Below are positions 46,431 to 55,090 of a DNA stretch of 64,000 nucleotides, piece after piece; position 1 is the stretch's first letter; every line of letters starts with the position of its first letter. The stretch is from Paenibacillus sp. PK3_47. GTDB lineage: Bacteria; Bacillota; Bacilli; Paenibacillales; Paenibacillaceae. Both the position numbers and the translations under genes were made by a program. The notes under the pieces are model-generated. The model saw only the letters and a program-made list of their open reading frames with translations, had not been told where the DNA came from and made no database searches. The stretch covers positions 868,001-932,000 of the forward strand of contig NZ_CP026029.1 in assembly GCF_023520895.1 (NCBI RefSeq), given 5' to 3'.

Positions 46431-48818
46431 TCAGGCATTTCCGGCCGGAAGCTTGACTTGCACGTTATAACTCTTGCTATCCTCCAAATTTTTCAAAATG
46501 CCGTCAGGAACCAGCACACCATCCAGATAAACCCCGGTAACTGTCACCCCGGCTTCACGCTTCATAACAATATCCAGCTCTGCGCCCCTGAAGCTGCGCT
46601 TCACCCGGGCTTCCGGCCAGTCAGACGGCAGCTGAGGACTAACCCTCAACCCTTGCGGAGTTCCCTGCAATCCGAACAGACCGTCAATCAGACAGCGGTA
46701 CACCCATGGCACAGTTCCCGTATTAAACAGATGGCTGGAGCGTCCGGCAGTCTGCGGAAACTGTCTGTAAGCCCCGCGGTAATAATTTGGAATGAATACC
46801 GGCAGCTGGCCCCGTCTGATAATATCCGCCTTGTCCGGTCCGGGAATCATTTTGCGCAGCAGGCGGTAGGCCTGATCCTGCTCTTTCACAGCGTATAATC
46901 CATAAATATAGAAGGCTGCGGCATGATTATACACCGCACCGTTCTCGGCGGTTCCGGGATGCTTTTGCGTTACCCGGCCTACATCTTCGCGCATAGCCGT
47001 ATAAGAAGGTGCCAGCTTTTCCACTCCGTAAGGGGTCTCCAGCTGTTCGCGGACCGATCTCATCAGCTTCTCCTTCTGCTCCTCATCAGCCGCACCGCTG
47101 AGCAGCGCCCAGCCCTGCGGATTAATGAAGATCCGGCCTTCCTTATCTTTGCTGATTCCGAACACCACATTGTCATCCGTGATCCCGCGTGCATACCATT
47201 CGCCATCCCATAAATACCGGTTGACTACAGCATTTGTATCCTCTGCCGCATGGCGGAATGCCCCGGCGTTCTCCGTCCGCCCGCTGTTTGCACAAATATC
47301 CGCCCACACCATAAAGGCATACGCCGTAGCGATGGTCAGCCAGCCGGACACGCCTTTGCCTTTATAGCCAACCATATTCATCGGGTCACACCAGTCCCCC
47401 TGATTGATATAGTTGAGGCCCCGTTCGTCCCGGTCATGAATCAGCCACTCCATCGCCCGGTTGATATGCTCGAATACAGAGCCGCTCTCCCCGCCGCCTG
47501 CATAGGGAACCTCTTCCTCCAGGATGCTGTAGTCATTCGTCTCGTCCAGATACGTGCTGAGGCAGATCGGCAGCCAGACACAGTGGTCCGTATGCGGAAC
47601 CTGGTTAATATATTTCAGTTCAGCGCCCTCATGCAAAATAATGCCGTCCGGCATGGCCCCGCTTACATTTTGCTGGCTCAGGGCAGTCAGGAACGCCCCT
47701 CTGGCCGTCTGCGGTTTAATGTAGCTCATGCCCATATTATCCTGCAGATAATTCCGGGTCTGGGGATCCGTCGTCAGCCGGTTGGTCTGTCCGTGGTAGT
47801 ACATCTGCCTTGGCAGCCAGTGATTGACCATGTTGTCGAGATCCGGATCCGGGGTCGTAATCGCTATGCAGCCCCGGCCTTCCCGGACGTATTCCGCATA
47901 TTGCAGTTCTGCAATCGTGAAGCCGTCTTCCCCCGCTGCATTCCTGTCCAGGAACATCCGCTGGCGGATATCCGCAATCTCCTGCTCATGATGTGCAGGT
48001 CCAAAAATAAACCGGTAGCTTCTCTCCTCCCCCGGCTCTAGACTGAGCTGGTACTGCAGAACAGCTACAGGTGTTTCATAACGCGATTCGCCTTTGGCCA
48101 ATAGTTCGCGGCTTAGTGCTGACGGGGAACCAATTCCGCCTTCTCCTTCAAAAGCTTCCTGATTCACTTCCCAGGACAAGGGAGCTTGATCTCCAATCAG
48201 GAAGGTCTTGTCCTTCAGACCCTTGATCTTGTCATAATCCTGATACTTCTGATAAGGTGTAACCGCTGTGGCCACGATTGCTTGCAGGTCTTCCTTATAC
48301 TCACCGGACTGATTCATCCAGGACATATAGCCGACGGTAAAATAGGGATAAATGCTGATGTTTCTGCGAACGGAAGACCGGTTGGTTACTTTTACCCGCC
48401 ACAGCTCCATCGGCTCGTCCTTGGGCAGGCTCAAGGTCATTTCTATGGCGATGCCGTCTTTTTCAATGTGCCAGACAATGTTATGTTTACCGGCAGCAAA
48501 GGTGTAATGATCGAGCGGCTTGCGCACAGGCTCATAAGGAGCAGAGAACACCTCACCGTTCTCCTCATCCTTCACATAGATAAACCGGCCGGGATGATGC
48601 GCATAATAGGGCTGCTCCGGCTGCATGAACGTCTTCGCTTCCAGATTCGGCGCATACGAATACTTGGCAGGTTCAGGCTGCATGAACTGGGCCACCGCAT
48701 ACCCGCGGCAGTTCATATGGATCATCATCTGCTCATTCCACAGAAATCCTGAAGCCTTGGGAAGCGCTGTCGGACTCGACAGCTCATAATATTCTTGATC
48801 TTGCGAAGCTCTAATCAT
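46431..48818 (-). CDS. GH94 disaccharide phosphorylase
   Basis: A 795-residue GH94 enzyme without signal peptide: N-terminal beta-sandwich (about 1-280), helical linker, and an alpha/alpha barrel with the catalytic acid region QGDWCDPMNMVGYKGKG. In cellobiose phosphorylases this motif is usually DWNDG; the DWCDP form, with YHGQTNRLTTDPQTRNYLQD earlier in the barrel, points to another subgroup, perhaps cellobionate- or uronate-type, which I infer from memory. The reaction cleaves a beta-glucoside with phosphate to give glucose-1-phosphate. It is convergent with the mannanase and monocistronic. Confidence 0.85.
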   Translation of the reverse strand: MIRASQDQEYYELSSPTALPKASGFLWNEQMMIHMNCRGYAVAQFMQPEPAKYSYAPNLEAKTFMQPEQPYYAHHPGRFIYVKDEENGEVFSAPYEPVRKPLDHYTFAAGKHNIVWHIEKDGIAIEMTLSLPKDEPMELWRVKVTNRSSVRRNISIYPYFTVGYMSWMNQSGEYKEDLQAIVATAVTPYQKYQDYDKIKGLKDKTFLIGDQAPLSWEVNQEAFEGEGGIGSPSALSRELLAKGESRYETPVAVLQYQLSLEPGEERSYRFIFGPAHHEQEIADIRQRMFLDRNAAGEDGFTIAELQYAEYVREGRGCIAITTPDPDLDNMVNHWLPRQMYYHGQTNRLTTDPQTRNYLQDNMGMSYIKPQTARGAFLTALSQQNVSGAMPDGIILHEGAELKYINQVPHTDHCVWLPICLSTYLDETNDYSILEEEVPYAGGGESGSVFEHINRAMEWLIHDRDERGLNYINQGDWCDPMNMVGYKGKGVSGWLTIATAYAFMVWADICANSGRTENAGAFRHAAEDTNAVVNRYLWDGEWYARGITDDNVVFGISKDKEGRIFINPQGWALLSGAADEEQKEKLMRSVREQLETPYGVEKLAPSYTAMREDVGRVTQKHPGTAENGAVYNHAAAFYIYGLYAVKEQDQAYRLLRKMIPGPDKADIIRRGQLPVFIPNYYRGAYRQFPQTAGRSSHLFNTGTVPWVYRCLIDGLFGLQGTPQGLRVSPQLPSDWPEARVKRSFRGAELDIVMKREAGVTVTGVYLDGVLVPDGILKNLEDSKSYNVQVKLPAGNA

Positions 48819-49052
48819 TCTCTTGCCTCTCTTTCGCGGAATTTACATTCTAGTAAAATATGTCTACGTTAAGAATACGCTCTCATAGATTAGGGCGCAA
48901 GCCTGCGGAATTGGAATCGATAAGGCTCAAACGGTTTTTATGCTGAACTATTGGACAATCCGTTTAAACCTGGATGTCCTGTACATTTCCTTTACCACTT
49001 GCTTGCCTTTGCATGATTTGCACGACATCCGGCTTACTTCTTTAGATCAAAA
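48819..49052. other. Gap upstream of the GH94 gene
   Basis: This 234-base stretch must hold the GH94 promoter. The GH94 ribosome site is weak (AGAGAGGC about 8 bases upstream). I see no operator-like palindrome and no coding potential; the 51-bp array begins at its far end. Confidence 0.5.
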
Positions 49053-49540
49053 GTAGAAATACCCTTGAATTGGACCGAATGGCGCGATAGCGAGAAATCA
49101 GAGGTAGAAATACCTTTGATTTGGACCGAATGTCGCGATAGCGAGAAATCAGAGGTAGAAATACCTTTGATTTGGACCGAATGGCGCGATAGTGGGAAAT
49201 CAGAGGTAGAAATACCTTTGAATTGGGCCGAATGGCGCGATAGTGGGAAATCAGAGGCAGAAATACCCTTGATTTGAACCGATTGGTGCGATAGTGGGAA
49301 ATCAGAGGTAGAAATACCTTTGATTTGGACCGAATGGCGCGATAGTGGGAAATCAGAGGTAGAAATACCCTTGATTTGGACCGAATGGCGCGATAATGAG
49401 AAATCAGAGGTAGAAATACCCTTGATTTGGACCGAATGGCGCGATAGTGGGAAATCAGAGGTAGAAATACCACTGAATTGGGCTAGATAGCATAATTGTG
49501 GAAATTTAAAGGTAAAAGTACCTCTGACTTTATTCACATA
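49053..49540. repeat. Tandem array of ten 51-bp units
   Basis: Units start at 49053, 49104, 49155, 49206, 49257, 49308, 49359, 49410, 49461 and 49512, an exact 51-base period; the last is degenerate. Each has GGTA-GAAA-TACC, a small hairpin with a GAAA loop that extends to seven pairs in some units, followed by TTTGATTTGGACCGAATGG and a variable part around GCGATAGTGGGAAATCAGA. Since 51 is a multiple of three, frames stay open on both strands (for example a 17-residue repeat on the minus strand), but no start signal or ribosome site supports a gene. Confidence 0.95.
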
Positions 49541-49551
49541 GCACCCTCTAA

Positions 49552-49719
49552 TCACAAAAACAGCCCAAAGGGCTGTTTTGGAAATTTAAGTGGACGGTAA
49601 AAGTTTAAAGTGGGGAGTATTTCTGCATTATATAGCGGAAGGAGTTGAACAGCCCCGTTTTCTTCGTCAACAACCGGGACCTCGATCACATAGTAGCTGG
49701 GAAACTTCGGAATGAACAT
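49552..49719 (-). CDS. Possible 55-residue small protein
   Basis: A short minus-strand frame starts at an ATG with AGAGGAG nine bases upstream and reads MFIPKFPSYYVIEVPVVDEE at its beginning. I recognise no family. Its last codons run through the terminator hairpin at 49556-49578, which argues against it, so it may be a remnant of a longer gene. Confidence 0.25.
   Translation of the reverse strand: MFIPKFPSYYVIEVPVVDEENGAVQLLPLYNAEILPTLNFYRPLKFPKQPFGLFL
49556..49578. terminator. Short bidirectional terminator
   Basis: AAAACAGCCC, loop AAA, GGGCTGTTTT: a perfect 10-bp stem with T-runs on both strands. It stands between the 51-bp array and the gap after the O-antigen-ligase gene, and could end that gene's transcript about 340 bases past its stop. 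Confidence 0.7.
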
Positions 49720-49917
49720 TTAATTAGGCTCCTCTAATGCACTTTCTCCAGTAGAATCCCCCCTAAAACACCCCAAACATTGAATCTATTGCAGTTCATA
49801 CATTCCACATTCATGCCGCTCCTTTCGCAGCACTTTAAATGATGAAATTTCGAGGAAGGCCCTGTACAAACTGCATTCCTACTACGAATGACACATACAC
49901 ACCCCCCGCCATATCGC

Positions 49918-52743
49918 CTACAACTTCATATTCACAATTTGCTCAATCTTAACCGCTTCCTCAGGGTCGGCTGCAAGCAGCTGATTATAAACGGCCTGGT
50001 CCTGAATGCCTTGATGCCTCTGCAGTGCAGCCAAATACCAGCGGGCCATTTCCCGGTTCATAGCGTCTGCATAATCATCGCTGACTCTAGGCTCCAGGGT
50101 ATCTGCAGCGGCTTGAAGCTGGCCGGACAGGTATAATATTTTGCCTGCATTCAGTCTTATCGCCGGAGTGAGTGTAAGCAGTTGTTCCTGCTGCTGTTCT
50201 GTGCCGGAACGCGTCTGCAACTCATTCAAATCGGTGTTCAAATGAGCATAGGCATCCAGCCCTGTCTTGAAGTAACGCTGCTTGTTCGTTGTTTCCTGAT
50301 CCCCAAGCTCCTGCTGTCCCAGCGAATACGCCTGCTGCGCCCGCTCATAAGCCTGATAACCGAGCTCAAACGATCTGCCGATTACTGCGCTGTACCAATC
50401 CGTCTCCCACAGCTTCCCCGTCTCCTGTACATCTTGATAGCCGTTACTAAAACCAAGCTGCAGCGTTGCCAGTGCCGCTTCCGCTTGTCCGGAAAGCTGC
50501 TGTATTCTGGCTGCATTAAGCGCAATCGCAGAGGTAATGAAATATTCCCGTCCCTGAAGCTGCTCAGGCGGCAGTTCCTGCAGATGCTGTATCCCGTCAG
50601 TAACATGCTTGTACGCCTCCAGCCCTGCAGAGAAATACTCCTGCTGCTTGGCGGCATCCTTTTGTACATAAGCTTCTTCTCCGAGCAGAACCGCGCGGCT
50701 AATCAGTTCCTCATACCATCCGATATCCCAACTGAACTTATAAGCATGATCCAGATAGACACGGTATGCCGGGTCCTTCTCACCCTTCAGATCATAGTAA
50801 TTTACCAGCTGACGCAAAAGATTTTTGTTATAAGGCTCGTCCTCAAGCGCACGGGTGATCACATGATAGGCTTCATCCAGGAACTCTTGCTTCTGAGTCT
50901 GGTTAAATACCGTTTGATCCAATGATGACAGATAGACCGCCGATTCCGGATGGCCGGGACGTGCCTTCAGCGCTTTGGCCAAAGGCGTCTTGATCTCCTC
51001 ATAGGATTGGCTTACACTCAGCAGCTTCTGGCCTGCATAAGCAGAATTGCTGGAACTGATATGACTTATGGCGAGAAAAAGCAAATACAGTGTACCCGTG
51101 CCAGCCGCCGCCAAATAACCCATCCGCAGCCAGCCTTTGTTCCACCGGGGACGCAAAGGACTGCTGTCCATGGCAACCGCCATGCCGGCCAGGCCGAGGA
51201 AAACCATCATTCCCATAAACGTATAGCTCAGATTAAAATCCAGCAGACTGTGAACCAGAATAGACAAGACCAGAATAAAATAGAAGAACCCGTTATCGAA
51301 ATCATCCTTATCCTTTTTCAGGTATCCCCGGATATATTTATAGAAGATAAATAATATGAAGCCCATGAATACAACAAAACCAATAATGCCCGCCTCAATA
51401 ATATATTGAAGAAAAAAGTTATGCACCTGGCGGCTGATATAAGGGTTGTTCTGGTACTGCTCATAGACAGAAGCCCAGCCCCCGCCTCCGGTTCCGAGCA
51501 GCGGATAATCCCGGACTACCTTGAGGGCATCTTTATAAAAAGTAAACCGTTCCAGCACGCTGTGCTGCTTAAGGTTGATATTTTCCAGACGGATTGCGAT
51601 GTTGTCAGGCAGAATCTTACGGGCACCCGTACCAATCAGCACAAAGGCCAGCACCGAAACTGCAGCCACAGACCCCAGCGGAATCCAGAGCCCGCTCCCT
51701 TTGCCCTTCTCTATGCCGCCCAGCTTTTTGTCCAGCCAAGGTGCAGCATAACGCTGAACAGCCCAGCTAAGGAATGCAACCGCAGCAGAAGCCGTGAGCA
51801 GCCAGCCCCAGCCCTGCAAAGCCGCCCCCGTTGAAAACAAGTCATTCAGCTCAATTCCCAGCTCAGTCACCGGATTGATAATAAGTAGCGAAGCGATCCC
51901 GGCAACCCCCAGCTGTACGATCCAAATAATCTGCTTAACAGGCTTCAAAAAAAGCAGCAGCAAAATAAACACGACAGGAAGCAGCACCAAACCGCCGCGT
52001 GACAGTGTCAGCAGCAGGGAGACAATAATCGGAACGAGCATAAATCCATGCCCTAGAGTCCCATACCATTTCCGTGAACGGGTAAGCGCGAATAAAGCCA
52101 CGAACAGAAACGCCATCAGAAAGGCAGCATAGGTATTGGCATATTGAAAAACAGAAGTCAGCCGCAGCCCGTTAGAGTCGGTCATGACGGCATGCGTATA
52201 ACGCCCCGAGACCACTGTGTCCGTGAACCAGCCTACCAGACTGCCGGCCAATTTCCAGCTCCCCAGCCAGTTTAACAATCCGAAGCCTACAATGGCATAG
52301 GCAGTGGCCAGTACTGCATTTTGAATGACGTGATTAAGAGATTTGTGCTGTAAGAGCACGACCGAAGTGATAAAAACCGCAGCATAAGTGAACTGGATGA
52401 ACAGCATATTCATCGCCGTATAATGCGAGACAGCATGGTACAGTGACAAGGCGTACACCAATGGAAGCAGAAGCGCTGCTGCACTCACCAGATCGAGCTG
52501 CCGGGCCAGCTTGAAATCTTTGTAGTTGAAGACGGCACACCCAATCAGAAGCAGGCCGCCCAGCAGAGCGGATACATAGATTGGCTTCTCAAATTGCAAC
52601 TGCATGCCATTGAACAGTCCGACCTGAAAAGCAGACCAGACCAAATACATAACCAGAGCGGCACCAAGCGCCCACTGGGGAACTGATACTTCTGCAGCAT
52701 GCTCCGGCCGTACTATTTTCTTACCATATACAGGTGTAGACAC
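49918..52743 (-). CDS. O-antigen ligase/polymerase-like membrane protein with TPR tail
   Basis: A 941-residue protein. The first 600 residues carry about 12 membrane helices and the Wzy_C (O-antigen ligase/polymerase) region, including a long loop with VRDYPLLGTGGGGWASVY and NFFLQYIIEAG, the hallmark segment of the family. From about 610 to the end are TPR-like helical repeats. The start is GTG with GAAGGAGA eight bases upstream. In Gram-positive bacteria such proteins are thought to polymerise or transfer surface polysaccharide or glycan; here no other polysaccharide genes are adjacent. It is monocistronic. Confidence 0.85.
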   Translation of the reverse strand: MSTPVYGKKIVRPEHAAEVSVPQWALGAALVMYLVWSAFQVGLFNGMQLQFEKPIYVSALLGGLLLIGCAVFNYKDFKLARQLDLVSAAALLLPLVYALSLYHAVSHYTAMNMLFIQFTYAAVFITSVVLLQHKSLNHVIQNAVLATAYAIVGFGLLNWLGSWKLAGSLVGWFTDTVVSGRYTHAVMTDSNGLRLTSVFQYANTYAAFLMAFLFVALFALTRSRKWYGTLGHGFMLVPIIVSLLLTLSRGGLVLLPVVFILLLLFLKPVKQIIWIVQLGVAGIASLLIINPVTELGIELNDLFSTGAALQGWGWLLTASAAVAFLSWAVQRYAAPWLDKKLGGIEKGKGSGLWIPLGSVAAVSVLAFVLIGTGARKILPDNIAIRLENINLKQHSVLERFTFYKDALKVVRDYPLLGTGGGGWASVYEQYQNNPYISRQVHNFFLQYIIEAGIIGFVVFMGFILFIFYKYIRGYLKKDKDDFDNGFFYFILVLSILVHSLLDFNLSYTFMGMMVFLGLAGMAVAMDSSPLRPRWNKGWLRMGYLAAAGTGTLYLLFLAISHISSSNSAYAGQKLLSVSQSYEEIKTPLAKALKARPGHPESAVYLSSLDQTVFNQTQKQEFLDEAYHVITRALEDEPYNKNLLRQLVNYYDLKGEKDPAYRVYLDHAYKFSWDIGWYEELISRAVLLGEEAYVQKDAAKQQEYFSAGLEAYKHVTDGIQHLQELPPEQLQGREYFITSAIALNAARIQQLSGQAEAALATLQLGFSNGYQDVQETGKLWETDWYSAVIGRSFELGYQAYERAQQAYSLGQQELGDQETTNKQRYFKTGLDAYAHLNTDLNELQTRSGTEQQQEQLLTLTPAIRLNAGKILYLSGQLQAAADTLEPRVSDDYADAMNREMARWYLAALQRHQGIQDQAVYNQLLAADPEEAVKIEQIVNMKL

Positions 52744-52828
52744 AATTCATTCTCCTTCTTATGTACTTTGCAATCAATATAATAGCACTATTAATAATAA
52801 TTCCTAATCTATTATATTGTAAATAAAA

Positions 52829-52862
52829 AGAGAAAATTATGCAAAAATACATAATTTTCTCT
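52829..52862 (-). terminator. Hairpin upstream of the O-antigen-ligase gene
   Basis: A perfect 13-bp AT-rich inverted repeat (AGAGAAAATTATG, 8-base loop, CATAATTTTCTCT). On the minus strand TTTTTATTTA follows, giving terminator form, yet it lies 86 bases before the GTG start. It may be a leader attenuator, a stop for antisense transcripts, or an operator. Confidence 0.5.
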
Positions 52863-52963
52863 CGATAGATTCAGGCCGCAGCGCAGCTGCAGCACCTGAT
52901 CCATGGTTTTTCTTTACGCAGGAAATGAAAGTTATTTTTTAGCAAAAATATGAAATCAAAGAA

Positions 52964-53872
52964 TTGACCACTATTAAGATAGAGAAGTATAATTGTAATA
53001 TACTGGTATATCGAGGGGTGGAATTGGAATTGTTAGATTTGGACGGTGTGAATGCCGATTCGCTGACAGATATGATCAAGATGTCTTTTTCATGGGAGAA
53101 TTGGTTAGCGATAATCGAGATTTCAGACAAGCTTCTTGAAGTTTCAGCCATAGCCTATGACTCCATGCAGCTCAACCTCAGTAAGCACCTGCTGAAAAGA
53201 AGCATCGCTTATTATTTCGGATACAGTCAGTGCATGAAGGGGATTGCTCTTCAAAAGCTAAACAGGCTGCCTGAAGCCCGGCAGTGTATCACGCAATACT
53301 CAAATTTAAGCTGGATAAAGGGTCTTAACGAAGAGGGGCTGGCTGAGGTCGAATACTACAGGAACATCGCTACTGCGAATACATACGTCTTAGATCTGCT
53401 TGAAGGCAAGTCCGATATTCTTCCTGATTATGTAGAGTTCATACGCAATAATGACCAGGAAGAACTCATAGCCGGATTAATCACCGTATTGGAATCTTCG
53501 GTCAAGCACAACTATTCGATAGATTGGGTGCTCGAGGAATTTAAAGACCAGGTAGAAGAATTGAGCAGCAAAGAAAAAAGAGAAGATGTACGGTATTATG
53601 TAGATTATCTCTATCTCCAAGCCGTTTATTTGTACAAAAGAGACAGAATTTCCGATGCCATAAACCTTATACTGGATATTTTGAAAATAGGTGGTAAACT
53701 TAACGATAAGACAGGCTTCCGCAAAACAGTTGCATTCTATGAATTTATCCGAAGCCATGCCTCACTATCACAGCAAGAAAGACATAGAGAAATTATGCAA
53801 AATATCTTAGAGAGGGAGTTTTTAAAAAATGAAAAAAGTATGCTCGTTGTTAACAGCCGCATTGTTGATTAG
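52964..53872 (+). CDS. TPR peptide-receptor-like protein, N-terminally shortened
   Basis: A helical protein of 281-302 residues with TPR-like repeats (LSKHLLKRSIAYYFGYSQC, GIALQKLNRLPEARQCI, YLQAVYLYKRDRISDAINL). It resembles the C-terminal two-thirds of RRNPP-type peptide-responsive regulators of Paenibacillus, but the N-terminal helix-turn-helix is absent: a TAG lies at 52940 and the sequence upstream is non-coding. No ATG start exists; TTG at 53030 has GAGGGGTGG eight bases upstream, while TTG at 52964 has none. It overlaps a secreted-peptide gene by 44 bases, the layout of rap-phr and similar pairs. It may bind the peptide without binding DNA, or be a remnant. Confidence 0.72.
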   Translation: MTTIKIEKYNCNILVYRGVELELLDLDGVNADSLTDMIKMSFSWENWLAIIEISDKLLEVSAIAYDSMQLNLSKHLLKRSIAYYFGYSQCMKGIALQKLNRLPEARQCITQYSNLSWIKGLNEEGLAEVEYYRNIATANTYVLDLLEGKSDILPDYVEFIRNNDQEELIAGLITVLESSVKHNYSIDWVLEEFKDQVEELSSKEKREDVRYYVDYLYLQAVYLYKRDRISDAINLILDILKIGGKLNDKTGFRKTVAFYEFIRSHASLSQQERHREIMQNILEREFLKNEKSMLVVNSRIVD

Positions 53873-53981
53873 TTCCGTAGCCATCATCACCTCCGCAAGT
53901 GCAGACGGCGCCAGCGACCTCTCAGCCAAGTCAGTATCCGTCAGCAGCATTACCCCTTTCAATCATGGGGCGGGCCACTGA
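53829..53981 (+). CDS. Secreted 50-residue signalling-peptide precursor (Phr-like)
   Basis: Fifty codons from an ATG about 10 bases after AGGGAG. The protein starts MKKVCSLLTAALLISS, a clear Sec signal peptide with a likely cleavage after ASA (about residue 25), then a Ser-rich stretch and the C-terminal end ITPFNHGAGH. The frame differs from the overlapping receptor-like gene. Size, export signal, overlap and order match Phr/AimP-type pro-peptides whose C-terminal 5-10 residues are the signal. A strong terminator follows 30 bases later. The mature peptide and its target are inferred. Confidence 0.75.
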   Translation: MKKVCSLLTAALLISSVAIITSASADGASDLSAKSVSVSSITPFNHGAGH

Positions 53982-54010
53982 TTTACTTTGGATAAGAAAT
54001 TGTTTAGGGA

Positions 54011-54040
54011 GACTCCGTCTATGGACGGGGTCTTTTTTTT
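54011..54040 (+). terminator. Terminator after the receptor/peptide pair
   Basis: GACTCCGTC, loop TATG, GACGGGGTC (one G-T pair), followed by eight T. It separates the signalling pair from the sucrose genes. Confidence 0.9.
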
Positions 54041-54046
54041 CATATA

Positions 54047-54086
54047 TGTCAAACGATTGACATGTCAAACCTTTGACATATACAAT
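54047..54086 (+). promoter_or_regulatory. Promoter with two tandem operator palindromes
   Basis: Two 16-base palindromes TGTCAA-N4-TTGACA lie end to end at 54047-54062 and 54063-54078. The right half of the first is the -35 element TTGACA (54057-54062) and TACAAT (54081-54086) is the -10, 18 bases on. The LacI regulator encoded two genes downstream is the obvious candidate repressor. Confidence 0.8.
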
Positions 54087-54125
54087 AAAGCTAATCTTTC
54101 ACGCTTAGTTTAAGGGAGGGGCTAT

Positions 54126-55079
54126 ATGCTCAATTTAGACGAAAAAGTCAATTTCAAGGCAAAAAGTAATGACCTTTTAGCTATTGGAGAAATTCTTGTT
54201 GATATGATATCAACCAATTACGATGAAAAGCCAGGTGACACTTATCAAAGATGTTTTGGCGGATCTCCCTCCAACATCGCATTGAACGCAAATAAACTGG
54301 GAATCCGTTCAGCCATAGCTTCGGCGGTTGGAGATGACGGACTAGGAGTTTTTCTTAAGTCGCAGCTGCAACATACAGGAATGAGCACGGACTGCATTCA
54401 AACCGTTCAAGCGGCTACAAGTATGGTGTTGCTGACAAAAAGCAAATCAACCCCCGTACCGATTTTCTATAGAGGCGCTGATTATAATCTTACCTACACC
54501 ACCAAACTTGAACAACAGCTGATAAATTCCAAGATCCTTCATTTTTCCTGCTGGCCCATTTCCAGATTTCCTGCCCGCCAGACCATTGAAAGAGCCATTG
54601 AACGGGCACAAGAAAATGGGATGCTTATCTGCTTTGACCCTAATTATCATGAAAAGCTATGGGAAGCCGGAGAAGACGGGATCAGCTATGTAAAATCATT
54701 TATAGCAAAAAGCGATATCATAAAACCCTCTGAAGATGATGCTGAGCGTCTGTTCGGCAAAGACTCACCTGAACGGTATATTGAAAAATTTCTTGAGCTC
54801 GGAGCCAAATTAGTAATATTGACCATGGGCAAGGACGGGGCCATGGTATCGAACGGCAAAACCAGCGAAACTTTCCCGTCATTAGCCACAGAAGTTGTAG
54901 ACACCACAGGAGCCGGAGATGCTTTTTGGTCAGGATTATACGCAGGCATTATAAAGGGATTAACCATTCGCGAGTCTGTTTTTATTGGATTAGCTGCAAG
55001 TGCCTTTAAATTAAAATTTACGGGAGCTGTTGCAGATTTGCCCGACCTTGAGACCATCGGCTCTTTATATGCAAATTAG
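54126..55079 (+). CDS. Fructokinase (PfkB family)
   Basis: A 317-residue sugar kinase with the N-terminal box FGGSPSNIALN, a substrate loop with YRGADYNL and the anion-hole motif DTTGAGDAFWSG (catalytic Asp). GGAGGGG precedes the ATG. It is first of three genes with sucrose phosphorylase (11 bases on) and a LacI regulator, so it phosphorylates the fructose released from sucrose. It is a separate kinase from the one in the GH32 fusion at 20015-22483. Confidence 0.9.
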   Translation: MLNLDEKVNFKAKSNDLLAIGEILVDMISTNYDEKPGDTYQRCFGGSPSNIALNANKLGIRSAIASAVGDDGLGVFLKSQLQHTGMSTDCIQTVQAATSMVLLTKSKSTPVPIFYRGADYNLTYTTKLEQQLINSKILHFSCWPISRFPARQTIERAIERAQENGMLICFDPNYHEKLWEAGEDGISYVKSFIAKSDIIKPSEDDAERLFGKDSPERYIEKFLELGAKLVILTMGKDGAMVSNGKTSETFPSLATEVVDTTGAGDAFWSGLYAGIIKGLTIRESVFIGLAASAFKLKFTGAVADLPDLETIGSLYAN

Positions 55080-55090
55080 GAGGAGTAAAA

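Noticed and set aside
49034..49555. A 173-residue minus-strand repeat protein (17-residue repeats) in the 51-bp array
   Set aside because: GTG start without a ribosome site, located inside a terminator region. Equally long frames exist in other phases, as expected for a tandem repeat with a period divisible by three.
52743..52960. A hidden helix-turn-helix upstream of the TPR receptor in another frame
   Set aside because: The stretch is AT-rich with many stops in all frames and contains a hairpin. I found no helix-turn-helix residues.
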